Shown here: piece by piece, positions 28,101 to 36,714 of the stretch | Layout: each line of letters starts with the position of its first letter | Position numbering within the stretch: the first letter of the stretch is position 1 | Assembly (NCBI RefSeq): GCF_032854445.1 | Contig: NC_088296.1 | Span: forward strand, 20,821,853-20,885,852 | From: Liolophura sinensis | Taxonomy: Eukaryota; Mollusca; Polyplacophora; Chitonida; Chitonidae | Reading direction: 5' to 3' | Length of the DNA: 64,000 nucleotides | The notes under the pieces: model-generated | The model's database searches: none | What the model was told of the DNA's origin: nothing | What the model saw: the letters and a program-made list of their open reading frames with translations, nothing else | Program-made: the position numbers and the translations under genes

Positions 28101-31100
28101 ACTACCGAGTGTTGGCGAAATGCATAAACGCCGTCTCATTATCTAGTGGTTTTTTTTTTATTGCCATATTACTCAGATTACTGTATCTTTTTCCAATATT
28201 TTTTACGCTCAATTTAACAAGATATACAACTGTAGCTATTAATGAATATTATAATCATTCTGAACACCAATCTTTTAAGTGGCAAAAACTGATATGACGT
28301 CAATATGGTCAGAAGATGTCACCATAAAATATATCATTCCAAACGCCTTTTACTGAGTTGAAAAAATTCCAAATAAATAAAACTTCTAACGTTTTTTATG
28401 GACAGTTATTAATTGGCGTTTTATCTGACATACACTTTACGTTAGTGTTTACTATGCCTTTTATATATGTGTTAACGTTTGACCAAAATTGAAAATGCTA
28501 AATGTGTGCATGTACTTTTCAAACGTTTTTTCCCTTTCTTTGTATTACAAACCAGGTCCAGTATACGAAAAACCGTCTAAAGGATTGATTGTTGCTGTTG
28601 TATTGTTCTTCCTAACCTCACTTGCCTGCATGTTCATACTGGGAAAAAGGGGGATAACTCCGAACCGCCATATCTGGAAAACTTTTATGGAAAAGCCAAG
28701 GAAACAGCGGGTTATTTTTGGTAAGAGTATTGTTATTTTATTTTTCTAAATAGTCGATTTCTTTATCTTAACCGAACAATGAGATACATGTAATTACAGA
28801 AATGTATATTTTTACTGCCATACTTTGACACTGTAAGTTTATTTTAAAAAAAGGCCCGGTTACGATGGAAGCGATAATCACATCCATAACGTCGGAGAAG
28901 TAAGGTGCAAAAGCATGGCGAGTAACACCAGAGCAGTGTCAACTGTGTGATATTTAGCAAATGCTAACACGTAACAGGTGAAATCCGGTCTCTAATCAGT
29001 TATGGTTTTGTTCTAACCGTTCGTGTATATGCTTAGACTCGCTCTAGTATCATCTTAAAATGTCCATAGCATCATGGCTTCAGCAGAATTATGAACAAAA
29101 TCAATCGACGGTACCTGTAAGATATCAGGAGCCATGAAAGACTACATGTGTTGACAGAAAATCCAGCGACGACAGTGTGACACATGGTAAATGGTCACAC
29201 GCAACTGAAGAAATCCTGTCTCTTCTATGTTTACGCCAGTTTTGTTTTTTGTGAAGGCCGTACTCCCACCATAATGCTGGCCGCCGTCTTATGAGTGAAA
29301 TACTTTTGAGTACGGCGTAAAACACTAACCAAATTTATAAAGTGCGTCAGAGGAATGCGTTACTGATTGCAATATAAGGGCATCTCCGGTCTATAATCTT
29401 TTTTCCTTACCTTCCACTCTCCCCACATGACACAGACGTATATACTGGCAGAAATATGAGCGACTATAGCTTTCCCACCACGCGCGTGACCGTGTTTTTG
29501 TGTGTGTGCGTGTGTGTGTTTATTTAGCAAAGGAAGCTCTCTTTTTAGGCACGCCTCTCTGAATGTCTTTAAAAGTTTAAGCCAATAATTTTATAATTTC
29601 TAAGTAGCGTGGGGCCAACGTATCACGTGACTGTTCTTCAGTATTCCTGTATAATCCAGGATTATTGTGGTTGCCTAAGCACGTCCTAGACCTGTTATTT
29701 CTTTTTCATTACTTTCACGTTATTGTTTATTAAATGTGATGACTACGCAACCTTTTGAGTAATTCTAGACCCGTGACGTGTTATACATTGCAATTTACAT
29801 CAATTCACTCCCCACTCTTCAAGTAAGAGCGCTTATGCCACATTCCTTGAATGTTTTTTATGTCTTTAAAAGTTTAAGCCAATAATTTTATAATTTCTAA
29901 GTAGGGTGTGGCTAACGTGTCACGTGACACTATTCTTCAGTATTCCAGTACAATCCAGAATTATTGTGGTTGCCTAGACCTGTTTTTTTTTTCTTTTTTA
30001 TTACTTTGACGTTATTGTTTATTAAATGTGATGTCTACGGAACCTTTTGAGTAATTCTAGACCCGTGACGTGTTATACATTGCAATTTACATCAATTCAC
30101 TCCCCACTCTTCACGTAAGAGTGCTTATGCCACATTCCTTTTGGGGTCACGTAATTTGTTACATTCTATTCAAACATTTACATGTACAGTTAAAATAAAA
30201 CCCAAATGTAATGTCCGGATTTCACCAAACTGACGTTTCAACATTTTGTCTAGTTTTACTTTCTGTTCTGTTGTCGCATATACGTGAATACAGTACGGCG
30301 TGACATCATGTAGTTGCACTCTCTGCAGTGTTCCTCACTTAAATTTTGATACTAACCTGCCATTGCTTGATAACTGCAGAACACAACGCCAATAGTCAGG
30401 CTTACTAATACTTTTACATAGTAGTACGCATCAAAATTAGAGCTTAAATAACATATTTAAACAGTTGCGAGCAGTCTCAATGTAAGGGACTACACCAGAA
30501 AACGTGATAAATATGCTTTAATAACCCATTGGCCGTAGAGATCTCCAACATTAGAACCATCATGAACATCGTGATTTTATCTCACCCAGTCATCATCTTC
30601 ATTTTCATTATAATTATCATTGTTTCCATCATCATTGTTATCATTGTCGTCGTCATCGTTTTCGTTGTCGCCGTCGTCGTCGTCGTCGTCCTCCTCCTCC
30701 TCTTCATCCTCCTCATTATCATCAGCATCATCTTCATTGTTATCATCATCCTCTTCATCCACAGGGTTGAGGGCGGCACTTGTTGCCTTAGTGCTTTGTC
30801 TGCTTATAATCGGCCTGATCTGTATCATGTACGCCTTCTCAAGCACCGCCCGCGAAACAGTTCGTGAGTATATTAAGGTTGATGTATAATGTGTATGTCG
30901 TTCTTGTTCCGATTTAATGCTTGTAAAAACATACACTATTAATGGCTAGATAGGAAACATTTTGGAATCCGTTTCTGCCATAGCCCTTGGCATAAGAGGA
31001 ACATAAGACTACCCGTCATCTCGATGTCGGTATGATGTGACTACGTCTTGTTTGGCACCTCCGGCATGGCGTTCCATTGAGACAGCACTCTAAATATGTC

Positions 31101-33784
31101 GTGTATGCAATAATTTCAATAATGTTAATGACGCACTCAAGAATTTTCACTTGTGCGTTGCCAGCGAGGTTCATGGGTGCATGAAACTGGGCTGCCCGCA
31201 GTGAGCCACCCACCTTCGCTACATACCTGACAAACTTCCTGACTTCAATTCGCTTCCGAACCATAAAGAAATGGATCCAAGGACGCTATCTCATTGGCCA
31301 AGAGCATGTTTGTTGCTGGGAGCCCATTCTTTAAATCTATGAGTCAACGCAACCTCTTTTGCTTGCAATATGCCGTTGACAGCGTGAATGTGGGAATAAG
31401 TAATAGGCTGGTACAAGACATACAGCTGACAAACTTCTCAGATCCTCGATTTATTACAAAATTACAATGTTATTTACACAGCAGTTTTTTCCTGTCCATG
31501 GCCACTGTCAAAATACTACACTCAAGAAAAATATAAACGCACGAAGAAATTGTTTTCTCTCAGTATTAATTAACGCCTTACTCAATAATATTATTGAGTA
31601 GGTAAGTATTCACAATCAATTTTGGTTTCAATTTCCAACAGATTTTCACATTTATGCCAAGAACCCAGGAACTATGGGAGCGTGAAGCGTGAGTGGCCGA
31701 TAATCTTAGTTCAGGCCCTCCGTGATGCTAACGGTGCACACACTCGGTACTGAGTGCTGTGAACTGTGATTACCGCGTATATTGTTGTTCAGTACAGCTG
31801 ATGGAGGATAGTCATGCTACCTGTTGGGAGACTTATTGTGCTATATTGTGTTGTGGAACGACATTACCCAGCATAATCTGCTTATAACTCATTGGAATAG
31901 CTACAGTATGAAGAAACATGTACAACAGAGAGTGCAAATTCAGAGCACTGGCGACAGCCTGGTTCTTCGCAAATGGTCACACGTAACCGGTGAAATATGG
32001 CCTCTTTTTACCATTGCCGTCTTAGTTCGGGTTTTATTTAAATCGTTCATGTAACTTCTTAAATTCTGGCAAATTACACGCCCTCTAGCACCATGGCTTA
32101 AACAGAATTAGGTAAAACATGTTGATGTTAATTGCAATTTGTTAGACATCACTAGTCTAGAATCAGTCAAAGAGCAGTTTCCCCATCACTTTTGCGCCCC
32201 ACGTAGCCTATTACACCAGAGTTGGGCGGTGCTATAGTTACACATTTCCTTCATGAAGACTTTTTGTGAAACAACTGATGACCTAATAGGTGTATGTCTA
32301 ATGTTATATATTGGAATGAACAATACGGCATGTTTTCTCGCCTAATTGTCTTAAAGCCATGGCGGTAGAAGCTGTGTAAGTGTTTACATGAAGAATTAGA
32401 ATAAACCTACCCGAGTAAAATTGACAAAGAGCCTGTATTTCACCGGCAACGTGTGGCCGTTTGCCAACTATAACAGTGTCATTGCCGCTTTGGTTTTTGA
32501 TCTCTATGCTGTAGTCTTTAATACGCCACCGTTAAGTAAAGTGAGTACGATGATCATAATATATATGTATACATTGTATAATGATGATGAAAGAGAAGTC
32601 GTCAGACGAAACTGGAATGAAGAGTGATGAATGCGTATATTTATGTGATTACAGGACGATATGAACGTTTGGGCCTTGCTATTGGCATCACGGGTGCTTT
32701 GAGTCTAGTGGTAACAACGATTCTTCTAACATGTCCACCGGCAAGATTTCGTTCATTAATAACCAAGCGGAAAGACAGTGGCGACAGGGCCTCTATACCC
32801 GTGGAAGAACCTCACAGAGAGGAGCATCGCTGCAGTGGTGAATCCGAGGAAGAAGGGGCTACTGGCCTAACAGATACATTCTCTTGTGCTGTTGGTGTGT
32901 CAATTGAAAAAGGAACCTCTGTCGAAACTTCTGCCCTTTTGTCACAGGCGCGAGAAGGTTTTCAGGAATCAGAAATCCAAACATTGCCCGGACCACCTGG
33001 GTCAGACTGTGCTATTACTGGAATCGTGGCAACTTCTTTGAGGAACTTGTATGTTTCTACACCAAAAGCCTTGTTTTACGTGGACCTCTCCAAAAATGAA
33101 ACGGAAGAACGTTACACTAAAGTAAGAGACTTTCAAAATGAGTTACTTATGATGGAGAAGTCTCCCGACGGTGTGATCCTTTGTGGAAGGCGTAAGAAAT
33201 CGGGAATGTTTACAATCAGTCCCGCGACAGAACAATATGTCATTATCATGTTTCGCACTAGCGATAAAAGTGTCGATAAAGTAACAGAGATCAACCCTTT
33301 TACATGGGTGTATAAAGGACGGGAGGACCCTTTCCTATACATCACTGATTCCATGAAGGGGAAAATCGTAAAGTTGAATGCAAGTGGGGAAAAGCAAGAG
33401 GTCATTGGTGAACGTATACTACAAAACCCGCAGTGTGTCGTACAGAACTCCTCGCGCCAATTTATTGTTACAGATGTAACCAAAAATGACATTTTTGTCT
33501 TTAATCCCGACGGAGAATTTTTAAATTCAATGAAGATAACATTGCCCAAAAATCTGGAGAATGAAGTGAACGGGTGCAACAGACTGGCTGTTGGTCCTGA
33601 CGACAAGATCTATGCTGCAGGCCCATCTTCAAGGAATATCCTAGTGTTTTCTGCAGATCGCAGGTTCGAAAACCTTTTACCCTTGGGCTCGGAGAAACAC
33701 GACAGCATAACGTCTCTTTTCGTGTATCAGGACTTGCTGTATGTAGCTCACAAGGATTGCATTAGGGTTTATCCCTTGATTTGA
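22102..33784 (+). CDS. Ig / three-membrane-segment / NHL-like propeller receptor, complete gene
   Basis: Five exons, 22102-22189, 26767-27138, 28556-28720, 30765-30863 and 32655-33784, total 1854 bases, 617 residues and a stop; every junction is phase 1 with GT-AG borders. Seen: signal peptide (about 1-33, core TAVLLVGFFQLSAA), V-type Ig (34-153: Cys56, Trp70, DSGSYTC ending at Cys123), hydrophobic segments at about 163-183, 212-233 and 247-268, acidic linker (269-351) and about 265 residues in six blade-like repeats. The fourth reads QFIVTDVTKNDIFVFNPDG, an NHL-type pattern. A basic loop (KPRKQR) follows segment 1 and RFRSLITKRK follows segment 3, so Ig outside and propeller inside is the natural topology. 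Known: NHL-like propellers bind proteins or RNA and are common in TRIM proteins. Inferred: a surface receptor that recruits partners through the propeller. I know no described family with this layout. Segments 1-3 might instead be alternatively used exons. Confidence 0.78.
22535..22650 (+). mobile_element. SINE fragment (body and tail)
   Basis: GCTGGCCGCCCTTGTATAAG, TGAAATATTCTTTAGTACGG and CAGATCAAATAAATAAATA. The 5' part is decayed. It lies in intron 1 of the receptor. Confidence 0.83.
22770..22812. repeat. 9-bp tandem repeat
   Basis: Four units of a TACCCGGAG-like motif, GC-rich in an AT-rich intron. Confidence 0.8.
23602..23826. mobile_element. Small inverted-repeat element (MITE-like), copy 1
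   Basis: Begins CTGTTAAATTTAACAGAAAG and ends with AACAGACTTTCTAATAAATT followed by TAACAG, which is nearly its reverse complement. This gives terminal inverted repeats of about 27 bp around 225 bp of AT-rich DNA. The subterminal block TTCTGTTATTATAACAC is shared with 34456-34604. It has no coding capacity. A target-site duplication is not clear. Confidence 0.68.
25148..25400. repeat. Local tandem duplication, about 125-133 bp
   Basis: GCAAATAACCAGTA recurs at 25148 and 25273, and ATTTCATGTGAAAT at 25248 and 25381. The two halves differ by substitutions and small indels. Confidence 0.85.
26767..27138 (+). CDS. Exon 2 of Ig-propeller receptor: V-type Ig domain
   Basis: 124 codons, phase 1-1; acceptor is a long T-rich tract ending CCAAAG, donor ACTT/GTAAGC. 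Core residues: ILPCDF, ITWYQER and DSGSYTCEV. It shares the SYGxFxxRVxRGxKGAL signature with the A-segment Ig exons. An extra Cys precedes the core Cys (DSDCMVILPC). Confidence 0.88.
27251..27405. repeat. 47-bp tandem repeat, three units
   Basis: TTAACC marks unit starts at 27251, 27298, 27345 and 27392 (exact 47-bp steps). The unit contains GTCATTAAGTCATCTGGGAG. It lies about 110 bp after the Ig exon donor. Confidence 0.92.
28556..28720 (+). CDS. Exon 3 of receptor: membrane segment 1 and basic loop
   Basis: 55 codons, phase 1-1; acceptor ACCAG, donor TTTTG/GTAAGA. Encodes a short stalk (PVYEKPSK), hydrophobic LIVAVVLFFLTSLACMFIL, then a basic tail ending KPRKQRVIF. Homologous in position and end to the exon at 4344-4502. 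Confidence 0.8.
28910..29256 (-). repeat. Dispersed repeat R1, two minus-strand pieces
   Basis: Piece one (to about 29105) has GCTAACACGTAACAGGTGAA and CATCATGGCTTCAGCAGAAT. Piece two (29158-29240) has CCAGCGACGACAGTGTGACA and ATGGTCACACGCAACTG. Both match other R1 copies such as 31935-32175. Confidence 0.65.
29258..29340 (+). mobile_element. SINE tail fragment
   Basis: CTCCCACCATAATGCTGGCC, GCCGTCTTATGAGTGAAATA and GTACGGCGTAAAACACTAAC. Directly follows an R1 piece. Confidence 0.85.
29564..30215 (+). repeat. Tandem duplication of R1 (297-bp step)
   Basis: TCTTTAAAAGTTTAAGCC occurs at 29566 and 29863, and the 297 bp between are repeated almost unchanged through GTAATTCTAGACCCGTGACG, TTATACATTGCAATTTACAT and GAGYGCTTATGCCACATTCC. 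Only the second copy continues into the rest of R1 (GGGGTCACGTAATTTGTTAC, ACATGTACAGTTAAAATAAA). Confidence 0.9.
30590..30764 (+). repeat. Pyrimidine-rich trinucleotide tract before exon 4
   Basis: About 175 bp of imperfect (ATC)/(GTC)/(CTC) triplets ending in CATCCACAG at the exon 4 acceptor. It serves as that exon's polypyrimidine tract. The acidic and Ser-rich open frames here are products of the triplet repeat. Confidence 0.85.
30765..30863 (+). CDS. Exon 4 of receptor: membrane segment 2
   Basis: 33 codons, phase 1-1, acceptor CCACAG, donor GTTC/GTGAGT. Almost the whole exon is one hydrophobic helix (ALVALVLCLLIIGLICIMY) followed by SSTARETV. It can be skipped without changing frame. 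Confidence 0.72.
31126..31210 (-). mobile_element. Probable very decayed SINE
   Basis: GACGCACTCAAGAATTTTCA and a following GCCAGC / ATGAAACTGGGC order resemble the SINE tail and centre. Confidence 0.4.
31935..32175 (-). repeat. Dispersed repeat R1, minus-strand copy
   Basis: AAATGGTCACACGTAACCGG, GGTTTTATTTAAATCGTTCA, AGCACCATGGCTTAAACAGA and ATTGCAATTTGTTAGACATC, in the same order as the reverse complement of 45420-45700. Confidence 0.78.
32655..33784 (+). CDS. Exon 5 of receptor: membrane segment 3, linker and propeller
   Basis: Acceptor GATTACAG; phase 1 entry. Encodes RRYERLG, a hydrophobic stretch (LAIGITGALSLVVTTILL), basic RFRSLITKRK, an acidic linker (EEPHREEHRCSGESEEE) and the blade-repeat region to the TGA. 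Blade-like turns include RNLYVSTPKALFYVDL, PFLYITDSMKGKIVKL, DKIYAAGPSSRNILVF and DLLYVAHKDCIRVYPL. The large uninterrupted last exon is typical of NHL/TRIM-like propellers. TGA at 33782-33784 sits in a TTGAT repeat next to a SINE. Confidence 0.85.
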
Positions 33785-34008
33785 TTTGATTGGTGTTTTA
33801 CGACGGCGTCTCGCATTATGGTGGGAAGGGACCTGTCAGAGCCCCGGGGGATGCCCACGACCATCCGCACGTTGCTGGTGAGACTTTCTCACGTACGGTC
33901 GGAGAGGAAGCCAGCAAGAGGTGAACTTCAACTCACAGCGACCGAACCAATGAGATGTTCCTGGGTAATTACGCTGCGTTGGCGCGCTAACTGAGCCACG
34001 GAGGCCCC
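33785..34008 (-). mobile_element. Full-length SINE abutting the receptor stop codon
   Basis: Tail (TGATTGGTGTTTTACGACGG), centre (CCACGACCATCCGC, CTCACGTACGGTCGGAGAGG) and tRNA-like head (GCGCGCTAACTGAGCCACGG then AGGCCCC), with a small deletion after the tail. The (TTGAT)n tail run begins at 33776, inside the last codons of the receptor. The element forms most of the likely 3' UTR. Confidence 0.92.
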
Positions 34009-34125
34009 ATTGATCCATTGAAGGCTTCTTTTTGGAATATAGAACACTATTCACTAAATCGTGCGTTCCTGAAACTCCAATTTACAAATTGAGTATTGTA
34101 AATCATGCTTTTTCACATGTGTGAA

Positions 34126-34131
34126 AATAAA
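34126..34131 (+). promoter_or_regulatory. Candidate polyadenylation signal of the receptor gene
   Basis: AATAAA about 340 bp after the stop and just beyond the SINE. It is the first such hexamer I see downstream. Confidence 0.4.
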
Positions 34132-34149
34132 TGGTTTAACCATGATATA

Positions 34150-34310
34150 TTTGATTCATTTATTTGATTGATATTTTACGTCATACTCAAGAATATTTCA
34201 CTTACATGACGGCGGCCAGCATTATGGTAGGAGGAAGCCGGACCAAGCCGGTGACAAACCACGACCATCCGCAGGTTGCTTGGAGACTTTCCTAATTACG
34301 GTCAGAACTA
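34150..34310 (-). mobile_element. SINE, head missing
   Basis: TTTATTTGATTGATATTTTA, CATGACGGCGGCCAGCATTA and CACGACCATCCGCAGGTTGC. It ends in the middle of the body. Confidence 0.88.
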
Positions 34311-34455
34311 TGATATACACAATACACCTAAAAGATCATCAACTGTATAAATTTCATACATCCCCCTCCCACAAAATTCACCTTTATTCACCCCAACGAG
34401 CAGAATATAATTAAATGTCAAACGTGTCTGATGATTAAACATTGAAAAAATTAAT

Positions 34456-34604
34456 CTGTTAATTTTAACAGAAAATCATTTGTCTAAGTAATGCTAGAAT
34501 GTATTCTGTTATTATAACACACTAATGTGTCATATTCAGCACAATATCCTGCTAGCCTCATAGAATTTTTCTGTTGAATTAATAGACCACGTGTGATTTA
34601 ACAG
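34456..34604. mobile_element. Small inverted-repeat element (MITE-like), copy 2
   Basis: Starts CTGTTAATTTTAACAGAAAA, contains TGTATTCTGTTATTATAACAC and ends GATTTAACAG. Shorter and diverged relative to 23602-23826. Confidence 0.6.
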
Positions 34605-36124
34605 AATATTTATTTATTTGAATGTTAATTCAGATTAATTGTTGCGTGAATGTTTAGTACATATATGTGGTGACGTTTTGTCGACAAAGTAATATGTTTA
34701 TTTCGCATTTTGTACCATTATTTTTCTACTTTTTTACACATGTGTTTTGACATGCATTTAAATTAAGTATAGACCTATAAAAGAAACGTATAAGCTTTGG
34801 CGCGGAATAGGGAATGTTTATTCTAACCTGTTTAGTAGATAATAAGTTGCAATTTTCATACCTTTGACATGTAGGACAATGACCTGAAGAGTCCCTCTGG
34901 AATGTAACATTATGTACATAAATCGCGCTGTAGTTTTTATCCCAAACAGAGACCTCTTTGAGCTGACTTTTTATGTTGTTTATAAGGTGAAAAGTTTATA
35001 CTGTCTCTGTGTATATACACGCCTTTGACTAAAAATTTTTAAAAAAGATGAGTCCACACAAACACTGTAATAGACCAAATCCTTGTCAAACCCGCACTGT
35101 TTTATTACATGTGACTCTTGATATTCCGATATCTTAGCATTGTACATGGTTTAGATACTGATTTCACTCAGTTTCGAACATCCTTCAAAACTATTGTATG
35201 CTTCTCTTTGCATTGTTCCGTCGTATTTTTGTACTTTATATACGTTTTTAGTTCTTTTATATATGTTTTCGGTTCTTTGGTGGTTGTGTTATACGTCGTT
35301 TTGGGAATTGGCCTTACGATTATTGACCTGGAACGCCCTTATCGGTTGACGGCTGGTATACGAATGTCTGTTTTGACGCATAGATTCGTCGGGATATACA
35401 CGTGCATAAATGAAGATGTTATATTTGTGTTTAAAAACGTTAGACTTGCATTTATTTCCCTATAAATGAAATTAAAAGCCTAGCATTTAAAAGGCTAGGC
35501 TTTGTACAAAATATGCATTTATTTCATCATCTGTTGTGCAACTGCATATGTGAAAACTCCAAGTATTTTTATTATATTATTTTCTGCAATGTACAGGTTA
35601 CCTCCAAAATTCCATACCCCTAAAAGGGAACGTGATCTGAAGTCAGGTTTTTTTTCATATACACGTATGTATAGGAAAATATATCCTGCCTTTTTGTTTA
35701 ATTGTACATGTGAGCAAAAGAGTTGTTGATGTGTCTGATTTGGTGTTGTTTTTTTTTTCACATACATATGTGCAAACATTTGTACTTTTGTCTTAAAGTC
35801 TCTTTGAAGTAAAATTCCTTAATACATGTGTACATGCAAGTGTGTTTGCACATGTGCAAGACGAATTTCTATTAGCACGTCACAATGTACAAAAGATTTC
35901 CAGATATGTACAAATTAAGTGCATGTGCATAAAAGAGTTATTGCATATGTGCAATAAACGTTTATGTTACATATCCATAGCAGAATTGGACATGTTTCAC
36001 AATGCAAGTGATGAACTAAGCGACAACAAAACTTAATGAATTAGTGACTCATTGTGTACAAGCTGTTTTTTGTCGTTTTGCTTGTCAGTGGAATTAGACA
36101 TGTCTATAAAACTCTTTTTGCATA
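34605..36124. other. No supported gene
   Basis: AT-rich DNA. Open frames reach 115 codons but are hydrophobic or low-complexity without recognisable domains. A block at 35255-35370 recurs at 36585-36695. Confidence 0.5.
35255..35370 (+). repeat. Diverged repeat, paired with 36585-36695
   Basis: CTTACGATTATTGACCTGGA and GGTATACGAATGTC match CTTGCGATTATCGACTTGGA and GGTATATGAATGTC near 36640 in the same order. Confidence 0.7.
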
Positions 36125-36340
36125 TGTACCAAACTTTAGTTGAAGTCAGATGCCTTGCCCACATCAATGGACTCTTCACTATCACTCTAAGTTTGCGTAC
36201 TACCACACCAGTTTTATAGACGTGCTTTGAGTGTTTGGTTGAAGTTGGATACCTTACCCAGATCACTGGAAACTCTTCACTATCACTTTAAGTCTGCATA
36301 CTACCAGACCAGTGTTATAGACGTGCTTTGTGTGTAGGGG
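36125..36340 (+). repeat. Detached degenerate units of the 101-bp satellite
   Basis: Two diverged units (GTTGAAGTCAGATGCCTTGC, TTATAGACGTGCTTTGAGTG). They are separated from the main array by about 375 bp of other sequence, which includes the second copy of the 35255 block. Confidence 0.85.
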
Positions 36341-36584
36341 CCGTAAAGGTAGCCATGCTCATTACATCAGCATGATGCGTTTATGAACAGTTGCAATAAA
36401 ACCGCCACTGAGATACGTGTTTAACTGTTATTTGACCTAGAACTCATCCATGGACTACGAATTTGAGCTTTTATATGGAATTCATGCCTGGAATATCCAC
36501 TGTCTGCCCCGCATCATTGAAAACTGATGACCGCTTCTCTCTTGTGTGTTACCAGCCTTATTTCTTATTTGTATAATTTCTTAC

Positions 36585-36695
36585 ATACCTTTATTGTCTT
36601 TGGGAGTTAGTGTTAAACGTTGTTTTGAAAATGGATCTTGCGATTATCGACTTGGAACGCCTTTTACGGACTACGACTGGTATATGAATGTCGGA
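36585..36695 (+). repeat. Diverged repeat, paired with 35255-35370
   Basis: Second copy of the 35.3-kb block, lying between the detached and the main 101-bp satellite units. Confidence 0.7.
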
Positions 36696-36714
36696 CGTGA
36701 GCTTATATATATAT

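Noticed and set aside
30577-30936. Acidic minus-strand protein and Ser-rich plus-strand protein
   Set aside because: Translation of the ATC/GTC triplet tract before exon 4 of the receptor.
33930-34008. tRNA gene suggested by the A- and B-box sequence
   Set aside because: It is the head of a SINE continuous with its body and tail. The same holds at 13337, 49440 and 53880.
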